DNA of 64,000 bases from Acanthacorydalis orientalis (GCA_034766995.1 CM068318.1:32834956-32898955); one strand, 5' to 3'. Counted from the first letter of the stretch, positions 24,380 to 35,995 are shown. The notes: a model not told the origin generated them from the sequence alone. Numbers and translations are program-made.

Positions 24380-24440
<61 letters not shown>
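24380..24440. repeat. (TA)n microsatellite
   Basis: Pure TA run of about 60 bp. Confidence 0.97.
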
Positions 24441-24444
<4 letters not shown>

Positions 24445-24507
24445 GAGTATGTATGTATATGGGACAGAAATTTAAGGTTACCGTAATAGATTTTATAATA
24501 TAATATA

Positions 24508-25351
24508 CGAGGGTCGTTTGATATGTTTGGTATTTTTTTATGATGTGGTACCACTCTTCATTTGGTAACATCACGGCTATCAAGCATCACTTTTCAAACT
24601 ATCTTAAGCGAAAATTCAGCCAGAAGTGACGCATTCACGTTCTTCAGATGTTTGATGCGAACATTGTAGCAGTTCACAAAAATGGAATAAAATGAGCAGC
24701 AGTTTTGTGTCGATTCGTCATCGCTGATGAAACATGGATCCACCACTACACATCTTAGTCGAAGCAGTAGTCAAAGTAGTGGACAATAATTGGTGAAACT
24801 GCTCCGAAGAAAGTGAATACCGTTTTGTCGGCTGCGTAGGAGATGGCCACGATTTTTTTGGGTATCCCAAGGAACCATTCTGATCAACCACTTAACAAAA
24901 GGATAAACGATAACAAGGATCTATTGTGCAACATTTTTGAATAGTTTGAAAAAAGAGCTGAAACAAAAACGACCAAGATTTCCAAACAAAAAATTGCTCT
25001 TTTACCAGGACAACGCGTCGTCCCACAATTCGACCGTCGCAATGATAAAATTGTACGAATTTAGGATTAAAATTGATTCCTCATCCACCCCAGTCGCCGG
25101 AATTGCCCCCGTGCGACTTCTTCCTTTTCTCAAACTTAAAAATTTTGCTCGGTGGATAAAAATTCTCTTCGCATGAGGATGCCAATGCGTATTTTTCAGA
25201 CATTGTGAAAAGATACTTTTCCGACGGGATGAAAAAATTGAAAACTCGATGATCGAATCTCTCAATGGTTACTATATTGAGAAATGAAATCGTTTTTTCC
25301 CTAAGAATCGTGTTTAACTTCTTTTTTATCATACTTATCAAACAACCCACG
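24508..25351 (+). mobile_element. HTH-less mariner derivative (844 bp)
   Basis: Inverted termini CGAGGGTCGTTTGATATGTT and the inverse of ACTTATCAAACAACCCACG, with TA on both sides. After a 5' UTR of about 190 bases the start-like ATGGAATAAAATGAGC leads straight into RFVIADETWIHHYTS, the first-Asp motif, so the DNA-binding domain is deleted. The rest is catalytic: QWTIIGETAPKKVNTVLSA, LFYQDNASSHNS at 25003 (second Asp), and PPQSPELPPCDFFLF at 25085-25130 after a frameshift. Stops and frameshifts inactivate it. The copy at 42158-42989 has the same breakpoint. Confidence 0.9.
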
Positions 25352-25616
25352 TACATAGAAGAAACTTTTTACTGAAAATAGTGAATACATTCCACTCGTA
25401 CTACATTAGTAATAATATTGTTAATAGTCAGCTTACACAAAAATGATAGATATTGTTTCACTACTGACTCATTTATTAAACTACATTAGATGCAATACTC
25501 TAATAAAGCAAGCACATTAATTTATATTTGAATAAATTATGTTTGTTTCTTTTGACAAATTATAATAAAAGTTAATTTATTCTAAATTGTGACATTTATT
25601 CTCGCTCTCTCTTTCT

Positions 25617-25660
<44 letters not shown>

Positions 25661-26204
25661 CTTTCTTGCATCATACAAAAGAATAAAAAAGAGGTTACAT
25701 CTACAGTGTAAAAAATGAAATCAAGTTCTATGGCCCAACATACTTTAAAATATCATAAAAGATATAAATATTACAGTACATAATTTTATGTGTAATAATT
25801 ATGCCTATTACTATTTTTTTACTGTTCTTCCACTTTTAAAACAATTATTAAATTTATATAGCGCGAATGAAATATTAGTATAAAGTGAATAAATAAATAT
25901 GAAAGAATTTAATAATAAGTATGTTTAAATAAATAATATAAATATGAAATAAAAATAAATTTAAAAATATATTGGTTTTTGTATGAAACTATGCCATTTT
26001 CAACCTTTACTAAATATTTTGTATAATAAACTATATATTATAAATAGAGATAACCTTATTTACAATTTAAAAGTGGTTAGTAATTTAAAGGTTTAATTTA
26101 ATATACCTTATATTAATATTAAAATTGAATTAATTATTAAGTACAATAGTATTTATTGTACTTAATACTTTTTTTACACAGATAAAACTTTAAAGTGTAC
26201 ATGT

Positions 26205-26235
<31 letters not shown>

Positions 26236-27171
26236 GCTTCATTGCGACCTTATTATTATCTTTATTGAATTATAATCACATTCCACATACAGTTTATAAT
26301 TCCATATAAATTTCCATATACATATAAATTTATAATAATATTCCACTTTGTAGAAATGAAATTCTTCAAATAGTACAATAAATATGTTAAATATTACGTG
26401 ACATTTTTAAAAGAAACATCCATTTTTATAACATCATCTACAACTTAATAATTTTAATATTTTCCAAGTGGAAACTGCTTTCATGACATTTTTCTATGCA
26501 TTTCTTAACAGATCATCCTTTAACAACATTTCTACCACTCAAATCTAATTTGTTTTATTACTTATATTGCTTTTTTCTAGTTATATAAAGTACTAATGCC
26601 GTTTTGAAAAGTGTTTTTATTATCATACAATTTCGTGATATATTTTATACGTTTTCAATTGAATAAGTAAACAAAAATTCAATTCTTATATTTTTTAATC
26701 AAAAATTCCCTAGTAGTTTAGATATATTATATGAAATTATTTCGTTAATTAATTTACTAAATAAAATTCTGTTTCATGGAAAGTGAACAAAATGCAAGAA
26801 TATACATCTCTAAGAAAATGTCAACTTATTTTAGAACGTTATTATAACGGTAAAATCATATTAAATATTCGAGACAATCTCGTTATTAATGAATGACGGA
26901 ATCTCTCGATATCTGAAAAGATAAATAGAAGATTAGAACAACGAAACTTAATCTTTTGTGTAAAATACTTGAAGAAAATTCTCTACATTCATTGACACGG
27001 TACTCGTCATCAAATAGGTCAAATTGTTTTCTCAACTCAAGAAGAAAATGTATTTCTCGATAATTTAATTGTGCACGCTGGCTGACAGTTTCGTCTTGAC
27101 ACAATCAATTTACGTTTTGCTTCCAGCTGAATCGACTAATACAATCTAACCATCAACTAGTGGTGCAACAT
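25352..27171. other. AT-rich sequence, mostly unrecognised
   Basis: (TA)n runs at 25620-25658 and 26203-26235. The stretch 26760-27140 is less AT-rich and has a 72-codon open frame on the minus strand, but I recognise no family. Confidence 0.4.
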
Positions 27172-27212
27172 TGCTCAGTATTAAAATGAGAATAAATCTC
27201 ATTCTCTGAGCA
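27172..27212. other. imperfect hairpin
   Basis: TGCTCAG ... ATGAGA-ATAAA-TCTCAT ... CTGAGCA forms a two-step stem of 13 pairs. Function unknown. Confidence 0.6.
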
Positions 27213-27447
27213 GATTGTTTTATTTATTTTTTTTTGTACGGAAATCAAGATTTATCGTCGAATTTTATTTAAAAGTCACATATTTTAATCTAATGAACGG
27301 CACAATTTATTTGTAAAAAAAATATAATAAATTAAGGAAATATTTCAAATGCAGTTTTATTTAAAATAAACGTATATAGAAATACATTGTTCATATTAAG
27401 TGTATAATGTTTTAAGCAAAAATAGAAATTTACCAAAAAATATATTG

Positions 27448-27876
27448 CAAGGGTAGGCAACTTCTTTGATAAAAATTGCCACATAAGAATACATTTCATA
27501 TATTTTTGAATGTTCAAGGGCCACAGAAAATATTGTTTTAAAATTGTATTTATAAATAATAAAAAATAAAACGATATAGCAGTCCTACTCACTAAAGCAG
27601 AATATGTTTAATCTCTACTTGTTGAAGACTTTGATTGAGTCTTGATTTTTGCAGTTAATAGTTTAAACACAGTTAATCAGTTTGAACGCATAATACATAT
27701 GGATGTTTAAAAAGATATTGCGAATGACCCGTTTATATATAAAATATTCTAATATTGGTATATATTATACTACTATAGATTACTAATATAAAAGTATAGG
27801 AAAAATGGCAATTAAATCCAATATTGTATCAGGAGCCGCACTGAGTAGCTTTGGGAGCCGCAATTTTTCCACCGTT
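27448..27876. mobile_element. hAT-like MITE remnant
   Basis: The left end CAAGGGTAGGCAACTTCTTT, followed by AATTGCCACA and AAGGGCCACAG, is like the CAGGGGTGGGCAA...GGGCCAC termini of many hAT elements. The right part carries AGGAGCCGCACTGAG and TTGGGAGCCGCAA, the usual 'gAGCCGC' subterminal motif. The right terminus itself is decayed and no 8-bp target duplication is clear. No transposase. Confidence 0.6.
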
Positions 27877-28139
27877 AATTTATTGTTTACAATTTAACGG
27901 ATTTATTTTTTTATTGAATTGAACTTAATTTCATAAAATAATAATTTTGTTTCTTTGTCTTAAATAATAGTAACAGTTTTCTATACGTTACTAACAAATT
28001 ATTTTTACAATCACCACACTAGTCTTTCATACAGAACAAAATTTCACACTTATTTTTGTCATGTTGATTACTTAAAATTATCTTTTTATTTTTATTTCAT
28101 TATTACCTTCTTAATTTTTATTTTCTCTTAATACTTTCT

Positions 28140-28325
28140 TTTTTAAAATAAAGTTATGACATTGTGGATAAATTTATTTTCAAAATAAATTCATTTCTTA
28201 TCCCACAAATTACAAAAAAAAACTGATGAAAAATGTTTACTAAATTATTATGAATCATTTTTGATTATTATTTATGCACATTTCTACGACGATAGCATTA
28301 TCTTCAGGCACAGAAAATAGAAATG
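28140..28325 (-). repeat. copy of an unclassified dispersed repeat
   Basis: In reverse complement: CTGAAGATAATGCTATCGTC, GTGCATAAATAATAATCAAA, TTTAGTAAACATTTTTCATC and AATTTGTGGGATAAG, matching 41880-42020 and 4318-4490. Confidence 0.6.
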
Positions 28326-28447
28326 CTGAAGTACAAAAAAATCCAACTTTATATAAGGTTGATAGGAAAATAATTCCAGGTTTTAATTTCTGAATCCTAT
28401 CTATAATTTTTTTCAATGGGAGTGTCATTTCATCATGTTTATGTTAA

Positions 28448-28584
28448 CACATTACTGTCCGGAGCAATAAAAATATGGTTTTTGCTCACTGCTCGTGAAC
28501 TGCCGGAGACATATAAATAGGGATTTATGGCACTATGCATTAAATGCTGACGACATGTAAATATGTGTTACAATATATATACAT

Positions 28585-28637
<53 letters not shown>

Positions 28638-29520
28638 AAAGTTGATATTTCTTATTCACTATACTAATACCGCATTCTTTGATCACATTGAAAGCAAAAG
28701 GTAATAGCAAATTTCTACCTTAAACTTCACAACTTTCAAGATTTCTTTTAACAACTTAAAAAAGAGAAAAGTCACTCAAATGGATAAAACCATATATTTA
28801 TTATTACTTTGGCTTATTACTGGCGAAATCCAGGTACAGTTGAAATATTTCTTCAACTACCATAGTTGAAAAAGAGTTCAAAAATTTAAAAACTACCTGC
28901 AGCTACAAAACATTCAGTCATTCTTTTTTTTATGGAGCGTGGTCTTAAAATTTTTGTCTGAAATGTATGTTAGACTAAAAATGGTCTCTAATCTTCTTTT
29001 GTGTAACTCAATTCTAAATTCGAATGTACCCAGCGTAACTTGCGTGATTGAGACGAGTATTTTAACACCTCATTTGTCAAAATTGGTCGAGCGGTTTTGA
29101 AGTCACAGGAGTACATTTTTTTGTCCCTAATTAAATGGCGTTTTACAGCCGCTATATTGATATTTTCAAAAACTGTACATCCGTTTTCAATCAAGGAATT
29201 AATACAAAACGTTTGACACCTTGCTTATTAAAATTGGTCCCACTATTTGGACTCTAGGTGGGAACAAATAAACATGATGACATACGAGTACATACATACA
29301 CACACGTAAAATATTGACATAAATACACGCGAAAACATTACCCTTCTCTTTTTAGCTTCGACGTAGTCACATAAAAAGTTTAATTTCATAGTTTATAAAA
29401 ATGTATTTGATATTTTTAATTTATAACCATTTTTGTAAAGTAAAGCAACTTAATCGAAAACCTTAAAATATGTCTGCTACACATATTAATTTTCGCTCAA
29501 ACAGCACCGACCATATAGTG
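28448..29520. mobile_element. piggyBac-like insertion (1073 bp, TTAA target)
   Basis: Both ends touch TTAA (28444-28447 and 29521-29524), and the surrounding mariner reads continuously when the block is removed. Imperfect inverted ends: CACATTACTGTCCGGAGCA versus CACTATATGGTCGGTGCTG. It contains a (TA)n array at 28572-28634 and no transposase that I can read. Classification rests on the TTAA duplication and end similarity. Confidence 0.75.
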
Positions 29521-29936
29521 TTAATATTATTTTAAAGTGCATTTTTTGGTCTGTATTTTGGTAATATCGACATTGGTTTTATTATTAATTTTTCTTCAAA
29601 CTTGGCTATTGAATTAAAGATGGAAAATAAGCAAGTAAGTGCATTTTTTGTATGAATTCAAAACGGGTGAGAAAGTAGCAGAAACTGCTATGAACGTAAC
29701 AATGCTTTTGGCGTGGGGACTGTTAAGGAACGTACTGTGCAATGGTAGTTCAAAAAATGTTGTGATGGGGATGAGAGCCTTGAAGATGAAGAAGGTCGTG
29801 GGCTTCTTTCAGTTTATAACAACCAACTGAAGGCGTTATTTGAATCAGAACCGCGAATAAAAATTCGAGATCTTGCACAAAAATTAGGCGTTATTCATCC
29901 AACAGTTTTGGACCACTTAAAATAGGACACACCAGA

Positions 29937-30170
29937 TTGACATATTCTTATATTTTAAGAAACGAAAACCAATCGATGTGTAATACGTACGGCACTGCTC
30001 TGACGGTGTTCACACCTTTTAACACAATGCGATTCGTTATGCGAGGATTAGCATACTCCGTATATTACATCTCCATAATTCTAGAGGACGACAATGATAC
30101 CGTAAATCGAAATTCGATTTTCGCAATAGGAACTGGACTTTTTAGCATGGTTAAGTGTTTCCAATCTTGA
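29937..30170 (+). other. 77-residue ORF inside the mariner, unknown
   Basis: This uninterrupted frame (ALTVFTPFNTMRFVMRG, then AYSVYYISIILEDDND and GTGLFSMVKCF) occupies the place where the mariner catalytic domain should begin but does not resemble it. There is one hydrophobic segment and a vaguely chemoreceptor-like feel, which I cannot substantiate. Either a captured host fragment, another insertion, or chance. Confidence 0.2.
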
Positions 30171-30859
30171 TACTTTAACATGTCGTTTCGTCATAAATGT
30201 GAAGACCTCAGGCTTATTTTAAAGTGTTCTTCGCTTAAAACCCTGTGAATCCTAATATCAAATCACAGTATTTTAAATGTTTTATTGTTCTCAAGAGTGT
30301 CATCTCTTTTTATTATATTATTACGTATTGTCCAAACAAGATTGCTAGTAGTGTACTAGTCCAGTTCCTTTACATTAGTTTTTTATCTCTCACTAAAAGT
30401 AATATTTTTTTAATTGAATATTTTTAAACGTTTGGTACTCATACTCTAGCGTTCAAATTAAGGGGTGATTCGACCACATGTACGGAAACAGAGTGTGATT
30501 TTTAATTATATTTGTATTCGGGGGTTAATGACCTTAACTTGATCACTATTTAGTGATCGGCAAGCGACATCATTCACTTTAACTTCTTAAATCCTGGTGA
30601 AACAATAACGACAGAATAATATTGTCAAGGAAAATGCATGAGAAGTTGCATCCTTTAGGGCTAGCAAACATTAGTCAATCGAAGAGGACCAATTCTTATT
30701 CATGACAACACCCGACCACACGTCTCACAAATGACTTAAAAAACTATCAACTTAACTATCGAAGCGCCCTAAAACCCCAATAACCAACCAACCATTTAAA
30801 TTAAAAAATGTATATGAATTTGAATGTCATAAACCGCAATTATTTTTCTACCAACCCAA

Positions 30860-31009
30860 TATATATAGAGAGAGGGAGGGAAATAAAGACAGAGAGAACA
30901 TCATAATTATTCCAGCAAACTTTTACGATAAGTAATATACATTACTATAGCAATCTGAAACAGTACTAAAAATATCATGCACTGAAATATTAATTTTTGT
31001 TTGATGGTA

Positions 31010-31046
<37 letters not shown>

Positions 31047-32118
31047 TAAATTCTTATATAATAAAAATAAATATTTCTATAATTCTTTCTCTACTTAACT
31101 TTATTATTTTTATATAAAAATGCTATTATTTGATACTATATTTATAGTATATGGTCTGTTTGTATTATCCCAGATATCATTTTATTAAGAATGTACAGAA
31201 TCACGCAAGTAAATACTATAGACTAAGCGCCAGTGTGTCGTAAATTTATACAACATTTATCACAAGTTATAGTAAATGTTATCTTTTGTACAAAAAACGA
31301 TTATCTTATGTACTTAATGACTTCTGATATTAATAGTATTCCAAAGCTTACAAAATGAACAAAAAATGTTGTGATTTGTAATCGGTTTTATAGAATAAGT
31401 TTGGTTCAGTAAATAAAGCAATTACAGTTTCAATGCACTGAAATGATACATAATAAAAAAACCATTTACATACTTTATGATAAAAATAAACTGTTGTTTC
31501 ATGTTTTCATAAACATACTTACTTTCTAAATCTTAATTTTTAATTTTGTTTAATATACTCATAAATAATATATTTTATCACATTTTCATTTTTTTTTTTA
31601 AAAATGCTTTTCATGATCTTCTGTTTCCAAACTTTAGAGTGAAATAATCAATCTATATTTCTTAGGCCTGGAGCATTGTTTATAACAAATATTTTCCAAA
31701 TTTAACTGCAAATTATTTTTGACAAAACTAGTTTTAGATGTGGATAATAACTAGTATAAAACGTAATAATGTCAATAAATTTTCTTTTCAAAAGTCCTAT
31801 TTGAACAGGAAAGAATGTTTAATATAAGATAATAAATGAATTAAATATTTAAATATTTTTGGAAACAAATATTTTTCTAACAAAAAATTATTATGATGCT
31901 AAATTTTTCTTATGTTTCTTAGTAATAATGTGCTAGTTAACGTTAATAAAATAACCTGGTAGGGTTAGTTTTAATTACAAGTATATCACCTTGTCTAATA
32001 TTTTCTCTGTTTAAAAAATATTTAATAAGTATTTATTGAAGTACTAAAAGAATAATTATAAATTTATTTTATAATATTTAAAGATAAGTAAAGAAATAAT
32101 ATAACGTTATTTTTTACA

Positions 32119-32121
<3 letters not shown>
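30860..32121. other. AT-rich sequence, nothing recognised
   Basis: (GA)-rich start next to the mariner, (TA)n at 31012-31046, then no recognisable gene or element. Confidence 0.5.

Positions 32122-32174
<53 letters not shown>
32122..32174. repeat. (TA)n microsatellite
   Basis: TA run ending in a few GTAT units. Confidence 0.95.
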
Positions 32175-32332
32175 AGTCTATAACGTCGATTTATCTATTT
32201 GGGACGAGGCGTCTATGATACCCAAACATGTTTATTGTTCATTCGGTTACATGTGCATGCTTTTAATTGACAAGTGGGTGAGCGCAACGAGCTCGGGAGT
32301 TGCCGAGCGAAGCGAATAGGGGAGGAGCCCCC

Positions 32333-32334
<2 letters not shown>
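32175..32334. other. GC-rich patch with short palindromes
   Basis: Between two (TA)n arrays lies sequence of clearly higher GC. It has GTGAGCGCAACGAGC, GCCGAGCGAAGCGAA and the small hairpin GGGGAGGAGCCCC at 32320-32332. Such GCGnAGCG strings with a GC hairpin near one end recall Helitron 3' ends, but the expected CTRR terminus is not visible. Origin undetermined. Confidence 0.45.
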
Positions 32335-32375
<41 letters not shown>

Positions 32376-32396
32376 TATATATATATGCGTGTGTGT
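32335..32396. repeat. (TA)n/(CA)n compound microsatellite
   Basis: TA array with an internal CACACACA and a GTGTGTGT end. Confidence 0.95.
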
Positions 32397-32583
32397 AAAT
32401 TAATTTTAACTCGATTATACACTAGTAGATTTCTTTTAATTTCAACTATATAAAATAGTAACTTTTTCAAATATTTTTATTATTATCCAATATCCTTCTA
32501 TCAATAGTTCATTAATCCCTTTACAAGTTTCTAAAATATTATTCTAAATATCATCATTCTAAATATTTGTTCATTTATAAATA

Positions 32584-32633
<50 letters not shown>

Positions 32634-32888
32634 CATATTTATACCCCTTAGTATAATCATATTTTGTGAATAGCTGGTATACAACATGCCGATCACGTAA
32701 CGATATCTAACTGTCAACGTTACATGTCACTTCCGTAAAGGAAGAAGTCGGAACAGTCAATGTTAATGTAAAATATGAAACAAGTTGAAAAACATGAAGG
32801 CTGTTCATACGAGTTGGTTTTTATTATATATAAAACCACCCTATCAGACAAAGAATGACTTCATGGATTTTTATTTTGTATTATACAG

Positions 32889-32889
<1 letters not shown>
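32397..32889. other. AT-rich sequence with (TA)n
   Basis: (TA)n at 32586-32631. 32650-32830 has somewhat higher GC but no recognisable motif. Confidence 0.5.
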
Positions 32890-32921
<32 letters not shown>

Positions 32922-32939
32922 TATATATATATACATATA
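32890..32939. repeat. (TA)n at a mariner insertion site
   Basis: The full-length mariner begins at the last TA of this array. Confidence 0.95.
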
Positions 32940-34259
32940 CGAGGTGTGATCAAAAAGTAACGAGAATTTTTAAATTTCACGGGTTTGAAGAGTCCGTTTG
33001 TCAAAATTTTTTTTTATTATGTTGGTACATATGTCCCTAAAGTATAAAAAAAAATTCAGCTGTTTTCATTGTTTACTTTTTAAGTGGCAGCCGCTAAGGT
33101 AAGACGTGTTTTTTGAGCTCGGCGATTTTTGTTCATTAAAAAAAATGGATCAAAGAATTTGTATTAAGTTTTGCATAAAAAATGAAATAAAGTGCAACAA
33201 AGTGTGTGAAATCTTAAGAAAGGCCTATGGTGACTCTACTATGAGTAAACCAAGAATTTATGAGTGGTATAAACGTTTTTCAGGCGGTCGTGAAAGCGTC
33301 GAACATGATGATCGTTCTGGGCGCCCTAACACTTCAATTAATGAGGATAACGTCGAGGATGTTAAGCAAATGATTTTAAAAGATCGACGAATCTCTATCA
33401 GAGAAGTCGCTGATGATATTGGTATATCATATGGATCGTGTCAAGCAATTTTCACTGACGTTTTAGGCATGACACGTGTGGCAGCCAAATTCGTCCCAAA
33501 ATTGTTGAATTTTGATCAAAAACAACATCGAGTAGATGTCTCCGAAGAATTGCTGAATAAAGCCAATAACGATCCAGAATTTATGAATTGCATCATATCA
33601 GGTGACGAAACATGGGTTTATGGGTATGACGTTGAACCAAGGCACAACCATCGCAATGGAAGCTGCCTGATGAGCCAAGACCGAAAAAAATTCGTCAAGT
33701 TCGATCAAAAGAGAAGGTTCTTCTCAGTGTTTTTTTTGATTCGAAGGGCACACTGCATCATGAATTCCTACCAGAAGGTCGCACTGTCAATAAAGAATAT
33801 TACTTGGAAGTTATGCGCCGTTTACGCGAAGCAATTCGACGAAAACGACCGGTATTGTGGCAAAACAATTCGTGGAAACTGCATCACGATAACGCTCCCT
33901 CTCACACCTCGTTAGTTGTGCGTGAATTTTTGGCAAAAAATAATACTATTGTGATACCCCAGGCACCATATTCACCGGACATGGCACCCTGTGACTTTTT
34001 TTTGTTCCCAAGGTTGAAAAAAATATTGAAAGGACGACGTTTTGATACCATTGATGAGATAAAAGAGGAATCGCTGAAGGAGCTAAGAGCTATATTAAAA
34101 AGTGAGTTTGAAAAGTGCTTTGAAGACTGGAAAAAGCGTTGGCAAAAATGTATCATGTCAGGGGGGGATTACTTTGAAGGGGACAAATTCGAAATTGAAG
34201 AATAAATGAATAGTTTTTGAGAAAAAAAATAATTCTCGTTACTTTTTGACCACACCTCG
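32940..34259 (+). mobile_element. full-length mariner (1320 bp)
   Basis: Near-perfect inverted termini CGAGGTGTGATCAAAAAGTA and the inverse of TTACTTTTTGACCACACCTCG (differing at one internal position), with TA on each side. Full length for mariner. It is the best-preserved complete element in the window and encodes the transposase described next. Confidence 0.95.
33145..34205 (+). pseudogene. mariner transposase, near-intact, one frameshift
   Basis: The reading starts at MDQRICIKFCIKN (33145). It has two helix-turn-helix motifs: a first with MSKPRIYEWYKRFSGGRE followed by DDRSGRP, and a second with RRISIREVADDIGISYGS. Next comes the first-Asp motif ISGDETWVYGYD (33597-33630). Directly after it the frame is lost at 33634-33637, where GAACCAAG stands for an expected GAAACCAAG: one missing A. 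Downstream in the next frame everything is normal: VFFDSKGTLHHEFLPEGRTV, then LHHDNAPSHTS (second Asp), YSPDMAPCDFFLFP (third Asp, 34 residues later) and the tail GGDYFEGDKFEIEE ending at 34205. No other clear lesion is seen, so it died recently or the base loss is an assembly error. Confidence 0.92.
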
Positions 34260-34263
34260 TATA

Positions 34264-34603
34264 TAGTAGAGTCGCGATTTAGTGAATCAATTAATACACA
34301 GTTCATTCACTGTGACGAAGTTGCGAACTTATGCGAAGTATATTTATGTACTAAAAGCATAGTGTTTATTTTTAAAAGTTTATTGAAATAATTTAAAGTA
34401 AATTTACAAAGGGTAATATAAATGGAATTACTTTTTTGTTTACTTAGAGTTTTGTGGAAATTAAGTTATTTTCGGTTATTATGTTTTTATATTTACTCCC
34501 AAGTGTACTAATTTTTGTGACATGAGGTATTCAATGTAAAGTTATGTGAGTTCATTGTACGGAGTAGTTCATTGAATGCATGGTTCACTCTGTCACAACT
34601 CTA

Positions 34604-34606
<3 letters not shown>
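34264..34606. mobile_element. pogo-like MITE (343 bp)
   Basis: Ends TAGTAGAGTCGCGATTTAGT and the inverse CAGTAGAGTTGTGACAGAGT are imperfect inverted repeats with TA outside. The CAGTAGAG start is pogo/Tigger-like. No ORF. It abuts the mariner on the left with only TATA between and (TA)n on the right. Confidence 0.7.

Positions 34607-34659
<53 letters not shown>
34607..34659. repeat. (TA)n between MITE and RTE fragment
   Basis: TA array of about 53 bp. Confidence 0.95.
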
Positions 34660-34661
<2 letters not shown>

Positions 34662-34799
34662 AGTAAACAGGTGGGATAAGAAAATTAAAAGTTTATGGGA
34701 AATCAGTGGAAAAGAAAGGCACTCAATCGTACAAAATGGAAAATTATGGAAGAGTTCTTTATCCATCAATGGATTGATAAAGGTTGATGCTGATGCTAA

Positions 34800-34860
<61 letters not shown>
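34660..34860 (+). pseudogene. RTE LINE 3' end with (TA)n tail
   Basis: Reads RWDKKIKSLWEISGKERHS and IVQNGKLWKSSLSINGLI, the extreme C-terminus of the RTE reverse transcriptase seen at 55640-56132. The element ends GATGCTGATGCTAATGATAT and passes directly into (TA)n (34802-34860). Strongly 5'-truncated, as is usual for LINEs. Confidence 0.7.
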
Positions 34861-34861
<1 letters not shown>

Positions 34862-35059
34862 AAAATATTTAACCAAATAGTAACATTCTATTACTAAAAT
34901 GGAATTTTTGTTAGTACGAAATGTTTTTTAAAATATATGATCTGCCTGTTATGACGTAATCGATTACGATCGACTGATTGGTTTAAACACCAAGTGGAAT
35001 TAATAAGCACAAATTAATTTTCTTAACTAATAATTAAAATAATTGATTAACCTACTGCC

Positions 35060-35095
<36 letters not shown>
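35060..35095. repeat. (TA)n microsatellite
   Basis: Short TA array just before the next transposase remnant. Confidence 0.95.
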
Positions 35096-35129
35096 AAGTG
35101 TTTTCCTACTGGGAAGCAATTTTTTAAGA

Positions 35130-35995
35130 GGTTATATTTGTGAAATATCAGACTGACAGCTGTATTTTTTACATTTGTTAAGTTTTGACGTTGCCATTTT
35201 CTGTTATGTCTTCGTATACAAATAAAAACAACACATTTAAATAACTCAATTGTATTATGGAAATGGATGTTGTATAAAAAATAGATTTGGTAAATTATTC
35301 GCGATATTTACTTTCAACTTACTCATCCACCTGAATTATCAATTCTTCGCTTAGTAGGTATATTTGAAGAGACTGGATCGGCTAACGATAAAGAAAGACC
35401 AACATGTGTTCGTAGTGCTCGTTCTGAAGAAAATATTAACTTGGTTTGTGAAAATGTATCGAAAAAGCCAGGAATGTCAATTCCGTGACGTTCACAGAAA
35501 TAGGGCATTTCACAAACGACCACATGTCATATTTTGCTTAAGGATTTATTGTTGATGGCTTATAACGTTCAATTGACAGAATAATTGAAGCCAACAGATT
35601 ATTCACTACGCTGTAGGTTTATTAATTGGATACTGGAACAAGAACATTGTTTTTCAGAAAAAGTTAGCTTTAGCGACACGGTTCATTTCCAACTGTTTGG
35701 ATACGTTAACAAGCAAAACTCTTGAATCTATGATGAAGAAAATTCGAGAGTTAAGAAGGCACTACATACAAAAACAGTGACTGTTTGGTGCGCGCTTTGG
35801 TCCGGTGGAGTCATTGGTCCTTACTTTTTTGATAATCTGGTTGGTAAATCGATTACCGTAAATAGAGAAAGAAACCGAAACATGATTACTAATTTTTTAT
35901 GGGCAGAATTGGATAGTGTTTATCTAGAGGACGTGTGGTTCCAGCAAGTCGGTGCAACAAGCCAAATATCTGGTGAAACGATTTATTCAGAACAA
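35130..35995 (+). pseudogene. Tc1/mariner-like transposase (DUF4817-type), broken
   Basis: Although split by frameshifts, the + strand reads as a DDE transposase different from the mariners around it. It has an HTH-type N-terminus (GIFEETGSANDKERPTCVR, then LVCENVSKKPGMSIPRRS), a linker PTDYSLRCRFINWI, and a first-Asp-type motif SFSDTVHFQLFGYVNKQN. Then come TVTVWCALWSGGVIGPYFF and WFQQVGATSQ. In the family the last motif is WFQQDGATCHTA, so the second catalytic Asp is Val here. The 102-residue ORF at 35777-36085 covers this part. Sequence homology stops near 35995, where a cecropia mariner begins. A sister copy lies at 37930-39160. Confidence 0.65.

Larger units (their letters stand above)
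28354..30859 (+). mobile_element. cecropia-type mariner with nested insertions
   Basis: Left end TAAGGTTGATAGGAAAATAA and right end ATTTTTCTACCAACCCAA are terminal repeats of the TTAGGTTGG type. The normal 5' UTR stops at ATGTTAAC (28447) and resumes at TTAATATTATTTTAAAGTGC (29521). The gap is a piggyBac-like insertion. The HTH half follows (29620-29930: EFKTGEKVAETAM, GDESLEDEEGRG region frameshifted, KLGVIHPTVLDHLK). An unexplained 500-bp block comes next, then fragments of the catalytic part (30560-30760: HDNTRPHVSQM). This copy retains more than the MITEs but is thoroughly broken. Confidence 0.8.
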
